5,759 bases of DNA from Actinomycetota bacterium (GTDB taxonomy: Bacteria; Actinomycetota; Humimicrobiia; Humimicrobiales; Humimicrobiaceae). The notes beneath the pieces are model-generated. The model did no database searches, had not been told where the DNA came from, and saw nothing but the letters and a program-made list of their open reading frames with translations. The position numbers were made by a program, and so were the translations under genes. Where the stretch lies: assembly GCA_003486795.1 (NCBI GenBank), contig DNFX01000234.1:1-5759 (forward strand), read 5' to 3'. This document shows, one piece after another, positions 1 through 5,759 of the stretch (the first letter of the stretch is position 1; each line of letters opens with the position of its first letter).

Positions 1-16
1 CCCCTTGAAATTCCTG

Positions 17-93
<77 letters not shown>

Positions 94-119
94 ATGAAAA
101 TTACTTGTGCAGAAAATGT

Positions 120-148
120 ATTATAATAATATTTTAAAAAATATGCAA
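120..148 (-). promoter_or_regulatory. Probable sigma-70-type promoter for tRNA-fMet
   Basis: On the minus strand a perfect -10 box TATAAT (120-125) is preceded by a 17-base spacer and a -35-like TTGCAT (143-148), which matches the first three bases of TTGACA. Transcription would start near 110-114 and give a leader of about 20 bases before the mature tRNA 5' end at 93. The spacer is almost pure A/T and contains a 7-bp inverted repeat, ATATTTT/AAAATAT (129-144), which is probably a by-product of base composition. The rest of the gap between the acetyltransferase stop and the tRNA holds no other recognisable element, and no rho-independent terminator is seen. Confidence 0.6.
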
Positions 149-176
149 ACATAATCGTAATTATTTGTTGTAATTA

Positions 177-884
177 TTATCTTTTTGTTTTTAGACCGGT
201 CTCAGTAACCGAAGACCTTTTTCCCTGTCTTCTGATGACAAATCTGTAAAACCACGATTCTTCCTCAGAAAAAGTCACTATATTTTTAAGTTCCAGTCTT
301 AAAAGAGGATATAGTTCATTATTCTTTTTAATATAAAAACCTTTTGATATAAGAAATTTAACTGTGAAAAAATTAATTTTTTCAAATTCATTATCATCAA
401 TATCATCATTTGCTCTTTTACCGATAGTCTCAATCGATTTATACTTCTTATCTATTAAATCTTTTTCAACGGACAGCAATAACCTTTCTTCTAGCCCATA
501 TCCTGAAAAATTCTGATCAATATATGCGAATCCGAGAAATGCACTTTCAAAATCCGGAGGGTAACTATCGTATTGTTTTATTGAAGGAAAAAGACAGTAA
601 TCTCCATAAAGAACAATTCCTGCAATTTCATTATTTTTTATAACTGCTGCTCTTCCCATACCTCCGCTTTTCAAAAAACATTTCAGATAATTGGTTTTAC
701 TTTTTGTGGTTTTTATATTGAAAAAAAGGCTTTTTAAAAAAACAGAAAATCTGGGTGCACTATTGAATTCCCTGATTATATCTATCTTTTCACAATTATT
801 CTGCAATTCTGTTCTGCAGCACAAATTATTTATAACTTTTGTATCCAGCTTGCGTATATCCATAATCTTTAGATTGTTCTTCAT
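177..884 (-). CDS. GNAT-family acetyltransferase-like protein
   Basis: The 235-residue protein resembles a GNAT subgroup in which a GRAAVIKNNEIAGIVLYG segment (77-94, the beta2-beta3 hairpin) is followed by a proline/aspartate-rich loop (100-112). Next come an AFLGFAYI strand (115-122), the acetyl-CoA loop and helix (about 124-145), a short strand, and a C-terminal GFYI...YPLLRLEL segment (182-199) typical of that subgroup. GNAT proteins normally move an acetyl group from acetyl-CoA to an amine; the substrate here cannot be named. The CoA loop is SGYGLE (127-132), where R/Q-G-x-G-x-G/A is expected, so cofactor binding may be weak. The C-terminus is basic. The start at 884 has an AGGA ribosome site 7 bases upstream and the gene ends with tandem TAA stops. 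It follows the cyclase gene by 18 bases, so it is probably the last protein gene of the operon. Part of it (301-420) is about 18% G+C, below its neighbours. Confidence 0.7.
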   Translation of the reverse strand: MKNNLKIMDIRKLDTKVINNLCCRTELQNNCEKIDIIREFNSAPRFSVFLKSLFFNIKTTKSKTNYLKCFLKSGGMGRAAVIKNNEIAGIVLYGDYCLFPSIKQYDSYPPDFESAFLGFAYIDQNFSGYGLEERLLLSVEKDLIDKKYKSIETIGKRANDDIDDNEFEKINFFTVKFLISKGFYIKKNNELYPLLRLELKNIVTFSEEESWFYRFVIRRQGKRSSVTETGLKTKR

Positions 885-902
885 AACAGAATCCTGAAAA
901 AA

Positions 903-1580
903 TTATTTTTCTTCAATGACCACTCTGCAAGGCAGACCTGTAGTTTTAAGGATCTTTATCGGACAAATATAAAGCTTTACTTTAAAAGCATTGATTTTCT
1001 CAACGTTTACAAGAGGGGCAACTATAAGAATATTATTATTAAAAATAAGGTCCCATATGCCCTGCTTTGCATCTATATTATCAAAAGAAGGAGTATCAGC
1101 AGCAAAAATGAATGGTTTTTTCTCAATAAGATATTCAGCTGCATCCTTTTTCAAAAACCAGTTATGTGTCAGAAAATCTGACATAGCCCAGTGATCTCCC
1201 CACCCGGTTGCAAAAATTATTGCACTTTTTTCCGGAATATTTTCTTTTTCTGCCTGTACTACATCTTCAAATGTGACAACAGGTCTGTTGCCGGTCTTTT
1301 TCAGTTTTTTTAAATCGAATTTTAAAACGTATGCATCTATCCCGAATAGTTTTTCAATAGGGATATCGCTTATCGGATATGATTTATCAAGACCAAGGGC
1401 ATGTGATGGTCCGTCTATATATGTACCTGTAGCACTTGTAAATCCTATAAACTCCTGTGAATATGCGGTAAAATCAACCCATTCCGGATTTTTTAATTCC
1501 TTTAACTGAAATTCCGGAAAAGGTGTTCCATAGCTCCACATACCCTCATAAACTGGACCGGAAGCGTCTATAAGCTTCAT
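903..1580 (-). CDS. Cyclase-family (kynurenine-formamidase-like) protein with altered metal site
   Basis: The protein has 225 residues, the usual size for the cyclase/KynB fold (Pfam Cyclase). Family features visible are the N-terminal LIDASGPVYEGM strand region, the GTxIDGPSH segment (52-60), an IIFATGWGDHW segment (121-131) and DTPSFD (162-167). Members usually hydrolyse N-formyl, amide or lactam bonds using a two-metal centre bound by HxGTHxDxPxH plus a later His and Glu. Here the motif reads A50-T-G-T-Y54-I-D56-G-P-S-H60, so the two leading His are Ala and Tyr. The later His and Glu positions appear to be Trp176 and Ala188. Only Asp56 and His60 remain. The reading frame is intact, with an AGGAG site 4 bases before the start. 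It lies 27 bases after the NagB-like gene and 18 bases before the acetyltransferase gene. It could be a metal-free enzyme, a structural homologue, or an enzyme with rearranged ligands. The fold assignment is firm and the reaction is unknown. Confidence 0.8.
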   Translation of the reverse strand: MKLIDASGPVYEGMWSYGTPFPEFQLKELKNPEWVDFTAYSQEFIGFTSATGTYIDGPSHALGLDKSYPISDIPIEKLFGIDAYVLKFDLKKLKKTGNRPVVTFEDVVQAEKENIPEKSAIIFATGWGDHWAMSDFLTHNWFLKKDAAEYLIEKKPFIFAADTPSFDNIDAKQGIWDLIFNNNILIVAPLVNVEKINAFKVKLYICPIKILKTTGLPCRVVIEEK

Positions 1581-1607
1581 ATTTCTCCTAAAAATTATAG
1601 TTTATTA

Positions 1608-2537
1608 TTAATGCATTTCGGCAGCACATGTGCCTATGGCAGGTCTGTAAAAATTAAATACTACATTATCGTGTTCAGCAAGAAGAGACATCGGAACGGA
1701 AGAATCAATTATTTTTTTCGAAATCATGAATGTGGTAAGTCTCATACCAAATGGATTATCATGCATGCCTGCATGCCATATGGATATCTGTCCGGCTTTC
1801 CATGTTTCTACAGGCCCGACAGTTATGGCCTGGGAAGGAATACTGGAAACAATTCCTCCACTTGAAGTTCTCGCATTCTGCATAAGGGTCATAGGATGCA
1901 GATCTACAACTCTTGCAGATAATTTTCTGAATTCTTCCGGTGAAGGAGGATTATCTTTATGATTCCCTTCTCTCTTTAAAGGGTCATTAAAAGCCCAGTG
2001 TTTGGTTTCTCCCTGGCCACCCTGCATGATTCTGCACTCTATAACATTAAAAGATTCTGAATAATCTTTTATATTGTCAGCTTTTAAAAAATGTATATTC
2101 TCATCAGGCATTCTTAAATCTTTTCTGATTCTATTAAAGCACAAATCCATATCTGCTTTTGCAAAACTTAAAGGATTTGTCATAGGCATTTCCTTGCCAT
2201 CTATATACCATTCATCCATTCCCCAGAAGTGACCGTCTCTTACGTCTATTTCCAGATTATTTATTATTGCTGCTACCAGCGGAAGCTGTTCTGTCGGTCC
2301 AATGGGGCCGCAAAGTCCGACCGGATTAGTGGAGGTAGATGCCTTCCAGCATTTTACATATTCAAGTGCTTCAGCAGTGTAAAAAGATTCAAGAGTATCA
2401 TAAATATTTATCTTAAAACCATCTCTTTGAAGTTTTATAAAATCATCAGGTTCAAGTTTCGCTACCTCATTAAGGATATCATCGTCAAGTGTTGTATAAT
2501 CCCACCATCCGGGAGCTACTTTGCTTAATTTACGCAT
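1608..2537 (-). CDS. Glucosamine-6-phosphate deaminase/isomerase-like (NagB-fold) protein
   Basis: The 309-residue protein shows the NagB pattern in order. [14 protein letters not shown] (74-87) stands where NagB has its phosphate-binding GLPTGGTP. It is followed by the GMDEW motif (106-110, Asp108 equivalent to the proton-transfer Asp72), NPLSF (121-125), MPDENIHF (143-150) and [14 protein letters not shown] (173-186), which matches Nag[23 protein letters not shown] (221-228, Arg223 like Arg172) and [13 protein letters not shown] (237-249) come next. NagB converts glucosamine-6-phosphate to fructose-6-phosphate and ammonia. This protein keeps Asp108 and His180 but has Thr178 for Asp141, Asp185 for Glu148 and Asp260 for the phosphate-contacting Lys208, so it is probably a paralogue with another substrate. 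It is about 40 residues longer than E. coli NagB, mainly at the N-terminus and in an insert at 186-205. An AAGGAG ribosome site (2545-2550) lies 7 bases before the start. It sits 55 bases after the M20 gene. Confidence 0.82.
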   Translation of the reverse strand: MRKLSKVAPGWWDYTTLDDDILNEVAKLEPDDFIKLQRDGFKINIYDTLESFYTAEALEYVKCWKASTSTNPVGLCGPIGPTEQLPLVAAIINNLEIDVRDGHFWGMDEWYIDGKEMPMTNPLSFAKADMDLCFNRIRKDLRMPDENIHFLKADNIKDYSESFNVIECRIMQGGQGETKHWAFNDPLKREGNHKDNPPSPEEFRKLSARVVDLHPMTLMQNARTSSGGIVSSIPSQAITVGPVETWKAGQISIWHAGMHDNPFGMRLTTFMISKKIIDSSVPMSLLAEHDNVVFNFYRPAIGTCAAEMH

Positions 2538-2560
2538 AAATTTACTCCTTATGCAAATTG

Positions 2561-2574
2561 AATATTATAATATT
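2561..2574. repeat. Perfect 14-bp AT palindrome in the leader of the NagB-like gene
   Basis: AATATTATAATATT reads the same on both strands. It lies in the 55-base gap between the M20 and NagB-like genes, 11 bases upstream of the AAGGAG ribosome site. It contains TATAAT on either strand, but no good -35 box sits 16-18 bases upstream on the minus strand. It could be an operator or a weak internal promoter, or simply a product of the A/T-only spacer. Confidence 0.35.
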
Positions 2575-2592
2575 AATAATAAACCGGACTAT

Positions 2593-3882
2593 TTATTTAC
2601 ACCAGTTTTTAATAAATAAAATAAATATTCCTATCAGACTGTAAATATCTTCAAGCAACACCCATTCATCCGAGCCATGAAGATTATCACCCCCAGGACC
2701 AAGCAGTATCACAGGTATTTTACCGACATCACCATATATAGCCATATCACATGAAAAAGTTGCACCTGTAATGCCCGTATCCCTGCCCGTAAAATCACGG
2801 TATGATTTTATGATTTCACTTACACCATAATCACATTTATCGGTCTGCCAGGGTCTTACAAAATGAAATGTCTGTCTTATGTCGTACTTAAAATTCTTTA
2901 AGATCCTGTCATTTTTTATTTTTCTGTCCCAGAACTCTCTGAATAATTTGAAAAACTCCTCTTCGTCTGTACCGGGATAAACCCAGACCACCCATGAGAT
3001 TTTCACTGTTGCAGGAGTGCCCATCTGGATGAACTCGTCTGAAACCTGTGTTGATATATCCCACAGAAGATAATTTAACTCCTTGCCCTTTTCAACAAAA
3101 AGTTCATGTGAGTTTATGCTTCGCCAGTACTCTATCCATTCTTTAAAAAAATCAATTATCTTCGATGCAGCATCAATGGGGTTATAAATAGGCAGACCCA
3201 TATAGGGCATACCTGCATTCCCTTTTATAATTAACTCTCCCAGAATTGCACCCGGACATGCACTGCAGATTTCCATTCTGGTAGGTTCAGGCACAATTGC
3301 AAAATCAGTATTATAGCCTTTTAAGCGGGCGGCAAGTGTACCATTACCGCCTGCAAATTCTTCATCAACCAGACTTTCAAAGATTATATCACCGGATGGT
3401 ATATAGCCAGAATCCTTAAGTATTTTAATTGCCCAGAAAGAAGCAGCAAGTCCTCCTTTCATATCAGCTGAGCCGCGTCCATAAAGTCTTCCATCTTTTA
3501 TAATCGGAACAAACGGTCTGGTCTCTTTCCAGTTATCAGGTTCATGAGGAGCCACATCAACATGCCCGCTGAGTAAAACAGATCTGCCTCCTGAACTGCC
3601 TTTCCACCTGGCTATTACATTTTTTCTGTCATTTTTATAATTTCTGCCTTTCAGCCAGAATTTGTGATTTTCAATACCTGAAATATCAGTGGGTAAAAAT
3701 GAATCAACTTCCAATCCGCATTTTCTGCACTCCTCCTCAATAAAATTCTGTGCCTTTGCTTCAAACCCTTCAGGATATCTGTTTTCACTTGGAATACTTA
3801 CCAGTTCTTTCAGCCATTCTTCTATTTCTTTTTTTCTATCTTCTATTTGAAGCTTTAATAATTTATGTCTGTATTCTGTCAT
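2593..3882 (-). CDS. M20-family (ArgE/DapE-type) metallo-deacylase or peptidase
   Basis: The 429-residue protein has the M20 layout: an N-terminal metal-binding lobe, a lid/dimerisation domain (about 212-335) and the rest of the catalytic lobe. The complete two-metal set is present: SGHVDV (His107, Asp109), GRGSADMKGG (Asp140), VDEEFAGGNG (catalytic Glu174, ligand Glu175), VPEPT (Glu199) and LHGSDE (His402). M20 enzymes of this type hydrolyse N-acyl amino acids, small amides or peptides in the cytoplasm; no signal peptide is seen. In the lid, KGNAGMPYMGLPIYNP (220-235) aligns without gaps to DapE KGVQGHVAYPHLADNP, placing Met225 at the conserved oxyanion-hole His. The usual NVVP and DIR segments are also altered (GTPA at 288-291, WVYPG at 300-304), so the substrate is probably not that of ArgE or DapE. 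The start overlaps the stop of the M24 gene as ATGA (3879-3882), with only a weak GAGAG site upstream, which points to translational coupling. Confidence 0.88.
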   Translation of the reverse strand: MTEYRHKLLKLQIEDRKKEIEEWLKELVSIPSENRYPEGFEAKAQNFIEEECRKCGLEVDSFLPTDISGIENHKFWLKGRNYKNDRKNVIARWKGSSGGRSVLLSGHVDVAPHEPDNWKETRPFVPIIKDGRLYGRGSADMKGGLAASFWAIKILKDSGYIPSGDIIFESLVDEEFAGGNGTLAARLKGYNTDFAIVPEPTRMEICSACPGAILGELIIKGNAGMPYMGLPIYNPIDAASKIIDFFKEWIEYWRSINSHELFVEKGKELNYLLWDISTQVSDEFIQMGTPATVKISWVVWVYPGTDEEEFFKLFREFWDRKIKNDRILKNFKYDIRQTFHFVRPWQTDKCDYGVSEIIKSYRDFTGRDTGITGATFSCDMAIYGDVGKIPVILLGPGGDNLHGSDEWVLLEDIYSLIGIFILFIKNWCK

Positions 3883-5045
3883 AATTCAATTATCTCTCTT
3901 CTGAAACTTGTTAGTTCTTTTATTCCCTTTTCTGTTACAAAAATCCCGTCTTCATATCTGAGTCCGTTTTTACCATCTGAAAGCCATATATCTATATTGA
4001 AAAGCATTCCTTCTTTTATAACAAAACTGGCATTTTTTGCAAGCCATAGTCCTTCCACCTCTGAACTTCCTGTTCCATGAGCAGGTCCGTAAAGAGTAAA
4101 ATCCTCATATCTGTATTTTGCAAGTATTTTATAATATCCATCAAAAACGTCAGATGCAGCTACTCCCGGCTTTACGGCATCAAGTGTATAATTCACTGCT
4201 TCAAGAGCAACTTCCATAAGTTTTCTTACTGCAGAAGGAGTTTTTCCAATTACAAACGGCCTGCACATATTGCCGCAATAGCCCATATATTTTGCACCTA
4301 TTGTAAGCTGAACGAGTTCATTTTCCTTAATTGCCTTATCTGTAGATCTGCATAGGCTGAGTCTTGTATTATCACCGGAACAGACCCAGTTGGGATAGGG
4401 AGTACCTTCTGCCCCCATCTCAAGCATTTTTATTCTGGCAGCGGATTCTATTTCCCATTCCTTTTTACCGGGTTCTGCTGATTCAAGCGCAGTTTTTAAT
4501 GATTCTTCAGTAATCCTGTAAGCCTCTTCTATATATGGTAGTTCAGCCTGTGTCTTTATCGCCTGGATATTTAACAAAAGATTATCAGCATTTACAAATT
4601 CAGCACCCGGAAAAAAATCTTCAAGTTCTCTGAATAATGTATGTGGGAATATATTCCAGTTTCCAATACCTATTCTTCTGACAGGATTTTTATATATTTT
4701 TGATATTATATCTTTTAAATTCAGATTGGTGACTTTCGGTACCCATTCAGGAGCAGAAGTTTCAACAAGCAGAGGATTAATGAAAATATCCGGAACATAT
4801 GAGAAAACTTTAGCAAAATCTCTTGATTCAGGTCCTCCCGTTACAAGAGCTGCCTTTCCTTCAGACGGGACTATCACAGCTGCAAAATCAAAAAAAGGCC
4901 AGAATCCCGTAAGATATCTTGAAGATGCAGATTCACATTCACTGCTATATCCTATAAATAAATCTGTTTTATCTGCTTTAAGCTCATTCTGCAGCTTTTT
5001 GACCCTTGCATCATATTCCAGGGGACTAATTGGTTCTAATCTCAT
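3879..5045 (-). CDS. M24 pita-bread-fold protein (Xaa-Pro peptidase/creatinase-like) with lost metal ligands
   Basis: The 388-residue protein has the two-domain build of prolidase, aminopeptidase P and creatinase. A creatinase_N-like domain (about 10-155) is followed by a C-terminal pita-bread domain (about 165-388) with IKTQAELPYIEEAY (163-176), SGDNT (223-227), GAKYMGYCGNMCRPFVIG (250-267), AHGTG (322-326) and LRYEDGIFVTEKG (362-374). Metallopeptidases of the family use Asp, Asp, His, Glu, Glu. The aligned residues here are Thr248, Asn259, His323, Asp352 and Glu365, so both Asp ligands are gone. The usual active-site His after the SGxN motif is also absent. Creatinase is a known metal-free relative, so a non-peptidase hydrolase is a fair reading. 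An AGGAGG site (5051-5056) lies 5 bases before the start. The gene follows the oxidoreductase by 81 bases and overlaps the M20 gene by 4. Fold assignment is secure; activity is not known. Confidence 0.85.
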   Translation of the reverse strand: MRLEPISPLEYDARVKKLQNELKADKTDLFIGYSSECESASSRYLTGFWPFFDFAAVIVPSEGKAALVTGGPESRDFAKVFSYVPDIFINPLLVETSAPEWVPKVTNLNLKDIISKIYKNPVRRIGIGNWNIFPHTLFRELEDFFPGAEFVNADNLLLNIQAIKTQAELPYIEEAYRITEESLKTALESAEPGKKEWEIESAARIKMLEMGAEGTPYPNWVCSGDNTRLSLCRSTDKAIKENELVQLTIGAKYMGYCGNMCRPFVIGKTPSAVRKLMEVALEAVNYTLDAVKPGVAASDVFDGYYKILAKYRYEDFTLYGPAHGTGSSEVEGLWLAKNASFVIKEGMLFNIDIWLSDGKNGLRYEDGIFVTEKGIKELTSFRREIIEL

Positions 5046-5054
5046 TTTTCCCTC

Positions 5055-5070
5055 CTGTATCTATATACAG
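5055..5070. promoter_or_regulatory. Inverted repeat overlapping the M24 gene ribosome site
   Basis: CTGTAT-CTAT-ATACAG is a perfect 6-bp inverted repeat with a 4-base centre. Its start-proximal edge covers two bases of the AGGAGG ribosome site at 5051-5056. It also overlaps a possible -10 box (5062-5067). The position suits a repressor site or a small RNA hairpin that limits ribosome access, but the stem is short and AT-rich, so it could be chance. Confidence 0.35.
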
Positions 5071-5090
5071 TTTATGATTTGTTATTGTAA
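5062..5090 (-). promoter_or_regulatory. Weak candidate internal promoter before the M24 gene
   Basis: On the minus strand TTACAA (5085-5090), a 17-base spacer and TATATA (5062-5067) have the right geometry for a sigma-70 promoter, with 3 of 6 and 4 of 6 consensus matches. A transcript would begin about 10 bases downstream of the -10 box and leave a very short leader carrying the ribosome site. This 81-base gap is the longest in the operon, which makes it the likeliest place for an internal promoter. In such AT-rich DNA the match is weak evidence. Confidence 0.25.
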
Positions 5091-5126
5091 TAATTTTGTA
5101 TTCCCTTACATAAAAAGATGTTTGAC

Positions 5127-5759
5127 TTAAAACTCTACAATCCTGTTTTCATCTGCCGATTTCTCAGCCATTCTTATAGCATTCACCACATCACGGGATT
5201 CCTGGGGCGTGATTACTGTAGGTCTTTCATTTTTTGATATGCATTTGAGAAAATAATCAAATTCTTCCTTTAAATATCCTCTTCTCAGACCATGAACTGA
5301 AGGCCAGTATGTGGACTGGGGAAAGCTTAAACCTTTTTTGGTAAGAACTGTATAATTGGCACCTGAATTATCAATATATATTGCTCCTTCTGTCCCTATT
5401 ATTTCCATTTTCGCATCAATGGCAAAAGGTGCATTATCCGGAAGACTCCATACGTTTTCAATTACTGCAAATGTGTCATCTTCAAGAGTAAACAGTGCCC
5501 ATGCAACATCATCGTATTTAAGACCTGGTCTTGTATTCTTCGTTTTTGCATAAACTGTCCTGGGACTGGCTTTTGTGAACCACAACATAAGATCAAAATC
5601 ATGTATGCCATCTCCGAATAGTGCACTTATTTTATTCAGATGGCTTTCTGTAACCCATTTTGCAAGATTTCTTTTTGCATATATTGATATTATTTTGCCA
5701 ATATTACCTGCTTCAATTTCTTCCTTGGCAAGTGCGTATGCAGTATCGAATCTGCAGAC
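5127..5759 (-). CDS. Gfo/Idh/MocA-family oxidoreductase, 5' end outside window
   Basis: The frame is open from the window edge to a TAA stop, giving 210 visible residues. With a usual family length near 340, about the first 130 residues are missing: the Rossmann nucleotide-binding domain and the EKP motif. The visible part starts inside the family with RFDTAYALAKE (3-13), then GNIGKIISIYAKRN (18-31), TESHLNKIS (37-45) and GDGIHDFDLMLWF (49-61). The His53-Asp54 pair matches the conserved catalytic His region. The rest is the C-terminal beta-sheet domain (MEIIGTEGAIYID) and the closing helix with TPQESRDVVNAIRMAEKS. These enzymes oxidise or reduce sugars, inositols and similar compounds with NAD(P). 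The in-frame ATG at 5586-5588 is internal (the Met of DLMLWF) and is not the start. The gene lies 81 bases upstream of the M24 gene and may be the first visible member of the operon. The substrate cannot be inferred. Confidence 0.93.
   Translation of the reverse strand, partial: VCRFDTAYALAKEEIEAGNIGKIISIYAKRNLAKWVTESHLNKISALFGDGIHDFDLMLWFTKASPRTVYAKTKNTRPGLKYDDVAWALFTLEDDTFAVIENVWSLPDNAPFAIDAKMEIIGTEGAIYIDNSGANYTVLTKKGLSFPQSTYWPSVHGLRRGYLKEEFDYFLKCISKNERPTVITPQESRDVVNAIRMAEKSADENRIVEF

Noticed and set aside
129..144. A/T-only inverted repeat as an operator or terminator
   Set aside because: It fills the spacer of the tRNA promoter, contains no G or C, and such repeats are expected by chance in this composition.
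1611..1962. Plus-strand open frames opposite the NagB-like gene
   Set aside because: They lie entirely within a minus-strand gene with clear family motifs, and their translations show no domain pattern.
177..2537. Pseudogenes, as an explanation for the missing catalytic residues
   Set aside because: The frames are full length without frameshifts or internal stops, structural motifs are kept, and ribosome sites are in place, so functional divergence is more likely.
5100..5126. Possible terminator after the oxidoreductase gene (ACAT...ATGT around a T run)
   Set aside because: The stem is only 4 bp with no G-C core, and the T run lies inside the loop instead of after the hairpin.
4726..5130. 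Plus-strand open frame of 134 codons antisense to the M24 gene
   Set aside because: It overlaps a strongly supported minus-strand gene, has no recognisable protein features, and looks like an open shadow frame produced by codon composition.
5127..5588. Oxidoreductase gene starting at the ATG at 5586-5588
   Set aside because: The frame stays open to the window edge and the upstream residues (RFDTAYALAKE, TESHLNKIS, GDGIHDFD) match the family, so this ATG is an internal Met.

Overview
The window comes from an AT-rich bacterial chromosome. All genes lie on the minus strand, so transcription runs from high to low coordinates. The bacterial assignment rests on the initiator tRNA with an encoded CCA end, good Shine-Dalgarno sites and tight gene packing. 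AT-rich spacers and the family content would suit a fermentative anaerobe of the spirochaete or clostridial type, but nothing in the sequence fixes the lineage.

Layout in transcription order: (1) the C-terminal two thirds of a Gfo/Idh/MocA-family NAD(P)-dependent oxidoreductase, cut by the window edge (5759-5127); (2) an M24 'pita-bread' protein related to Xaa-Pro peptidase and creatinase (5045-3879); (3) an M20 ArgE/DapE-type deacylase (3882-2593), joined to the previous gene by an ATGA stop/start overlap; (4) a glucosamine-6-phosphate deaminase (NagB)-like protein (2537-1608); (5) a cyclase/kynurenine-formamidase-like protein (1580-903); (6) a GNAT-type acetyltransferase-like protein (884-177); (7) tRNA-fMet (93-17) behind its own likely promoter. 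Gaps between coding genes are 81, -4, 55, 27 and 18 bases and no convincing terminator separates them, so genes 1-6 look like one operon.

The set (sugar-type dehydrogenase, amide or peptide-bond hydrolases, an amino-sugar isomerase/deaminase fold, a cyclase fold and an acetyltransferase fold) suggests a catabolic or remodelling pathway for a nitrogen-containing, perhaps amino-sugar-like or N-acylated, small molecule. The notable point is that every complete protein gene is intact and well translated, yet differs from its family at residues normally needed for metal binding, catalysis or cofactor binding. The cyclase lacks most of its metal ligands, the M24 protein has lost both Asp ligands, the NagB-like protein has lost a catalytic Asp and a phosphate-binding Lys, the M20 protein has Met in place of the lid His, and the GNAT protein has a weakened CoA loop. 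This is more consistent with an uncharacterised pathway built from diverged enzymes than with the textbook reactions of these families. The residue comparisons were made by eye against remembered family sequences and need a real alignment.

The initiator tRNA is also unusual: it has a U1-U72 mismatch and G instead of U at position 54. No insertion sequence, CRISPR array or phage gene was seen. No gene-free stretch exceeds 300 bases.
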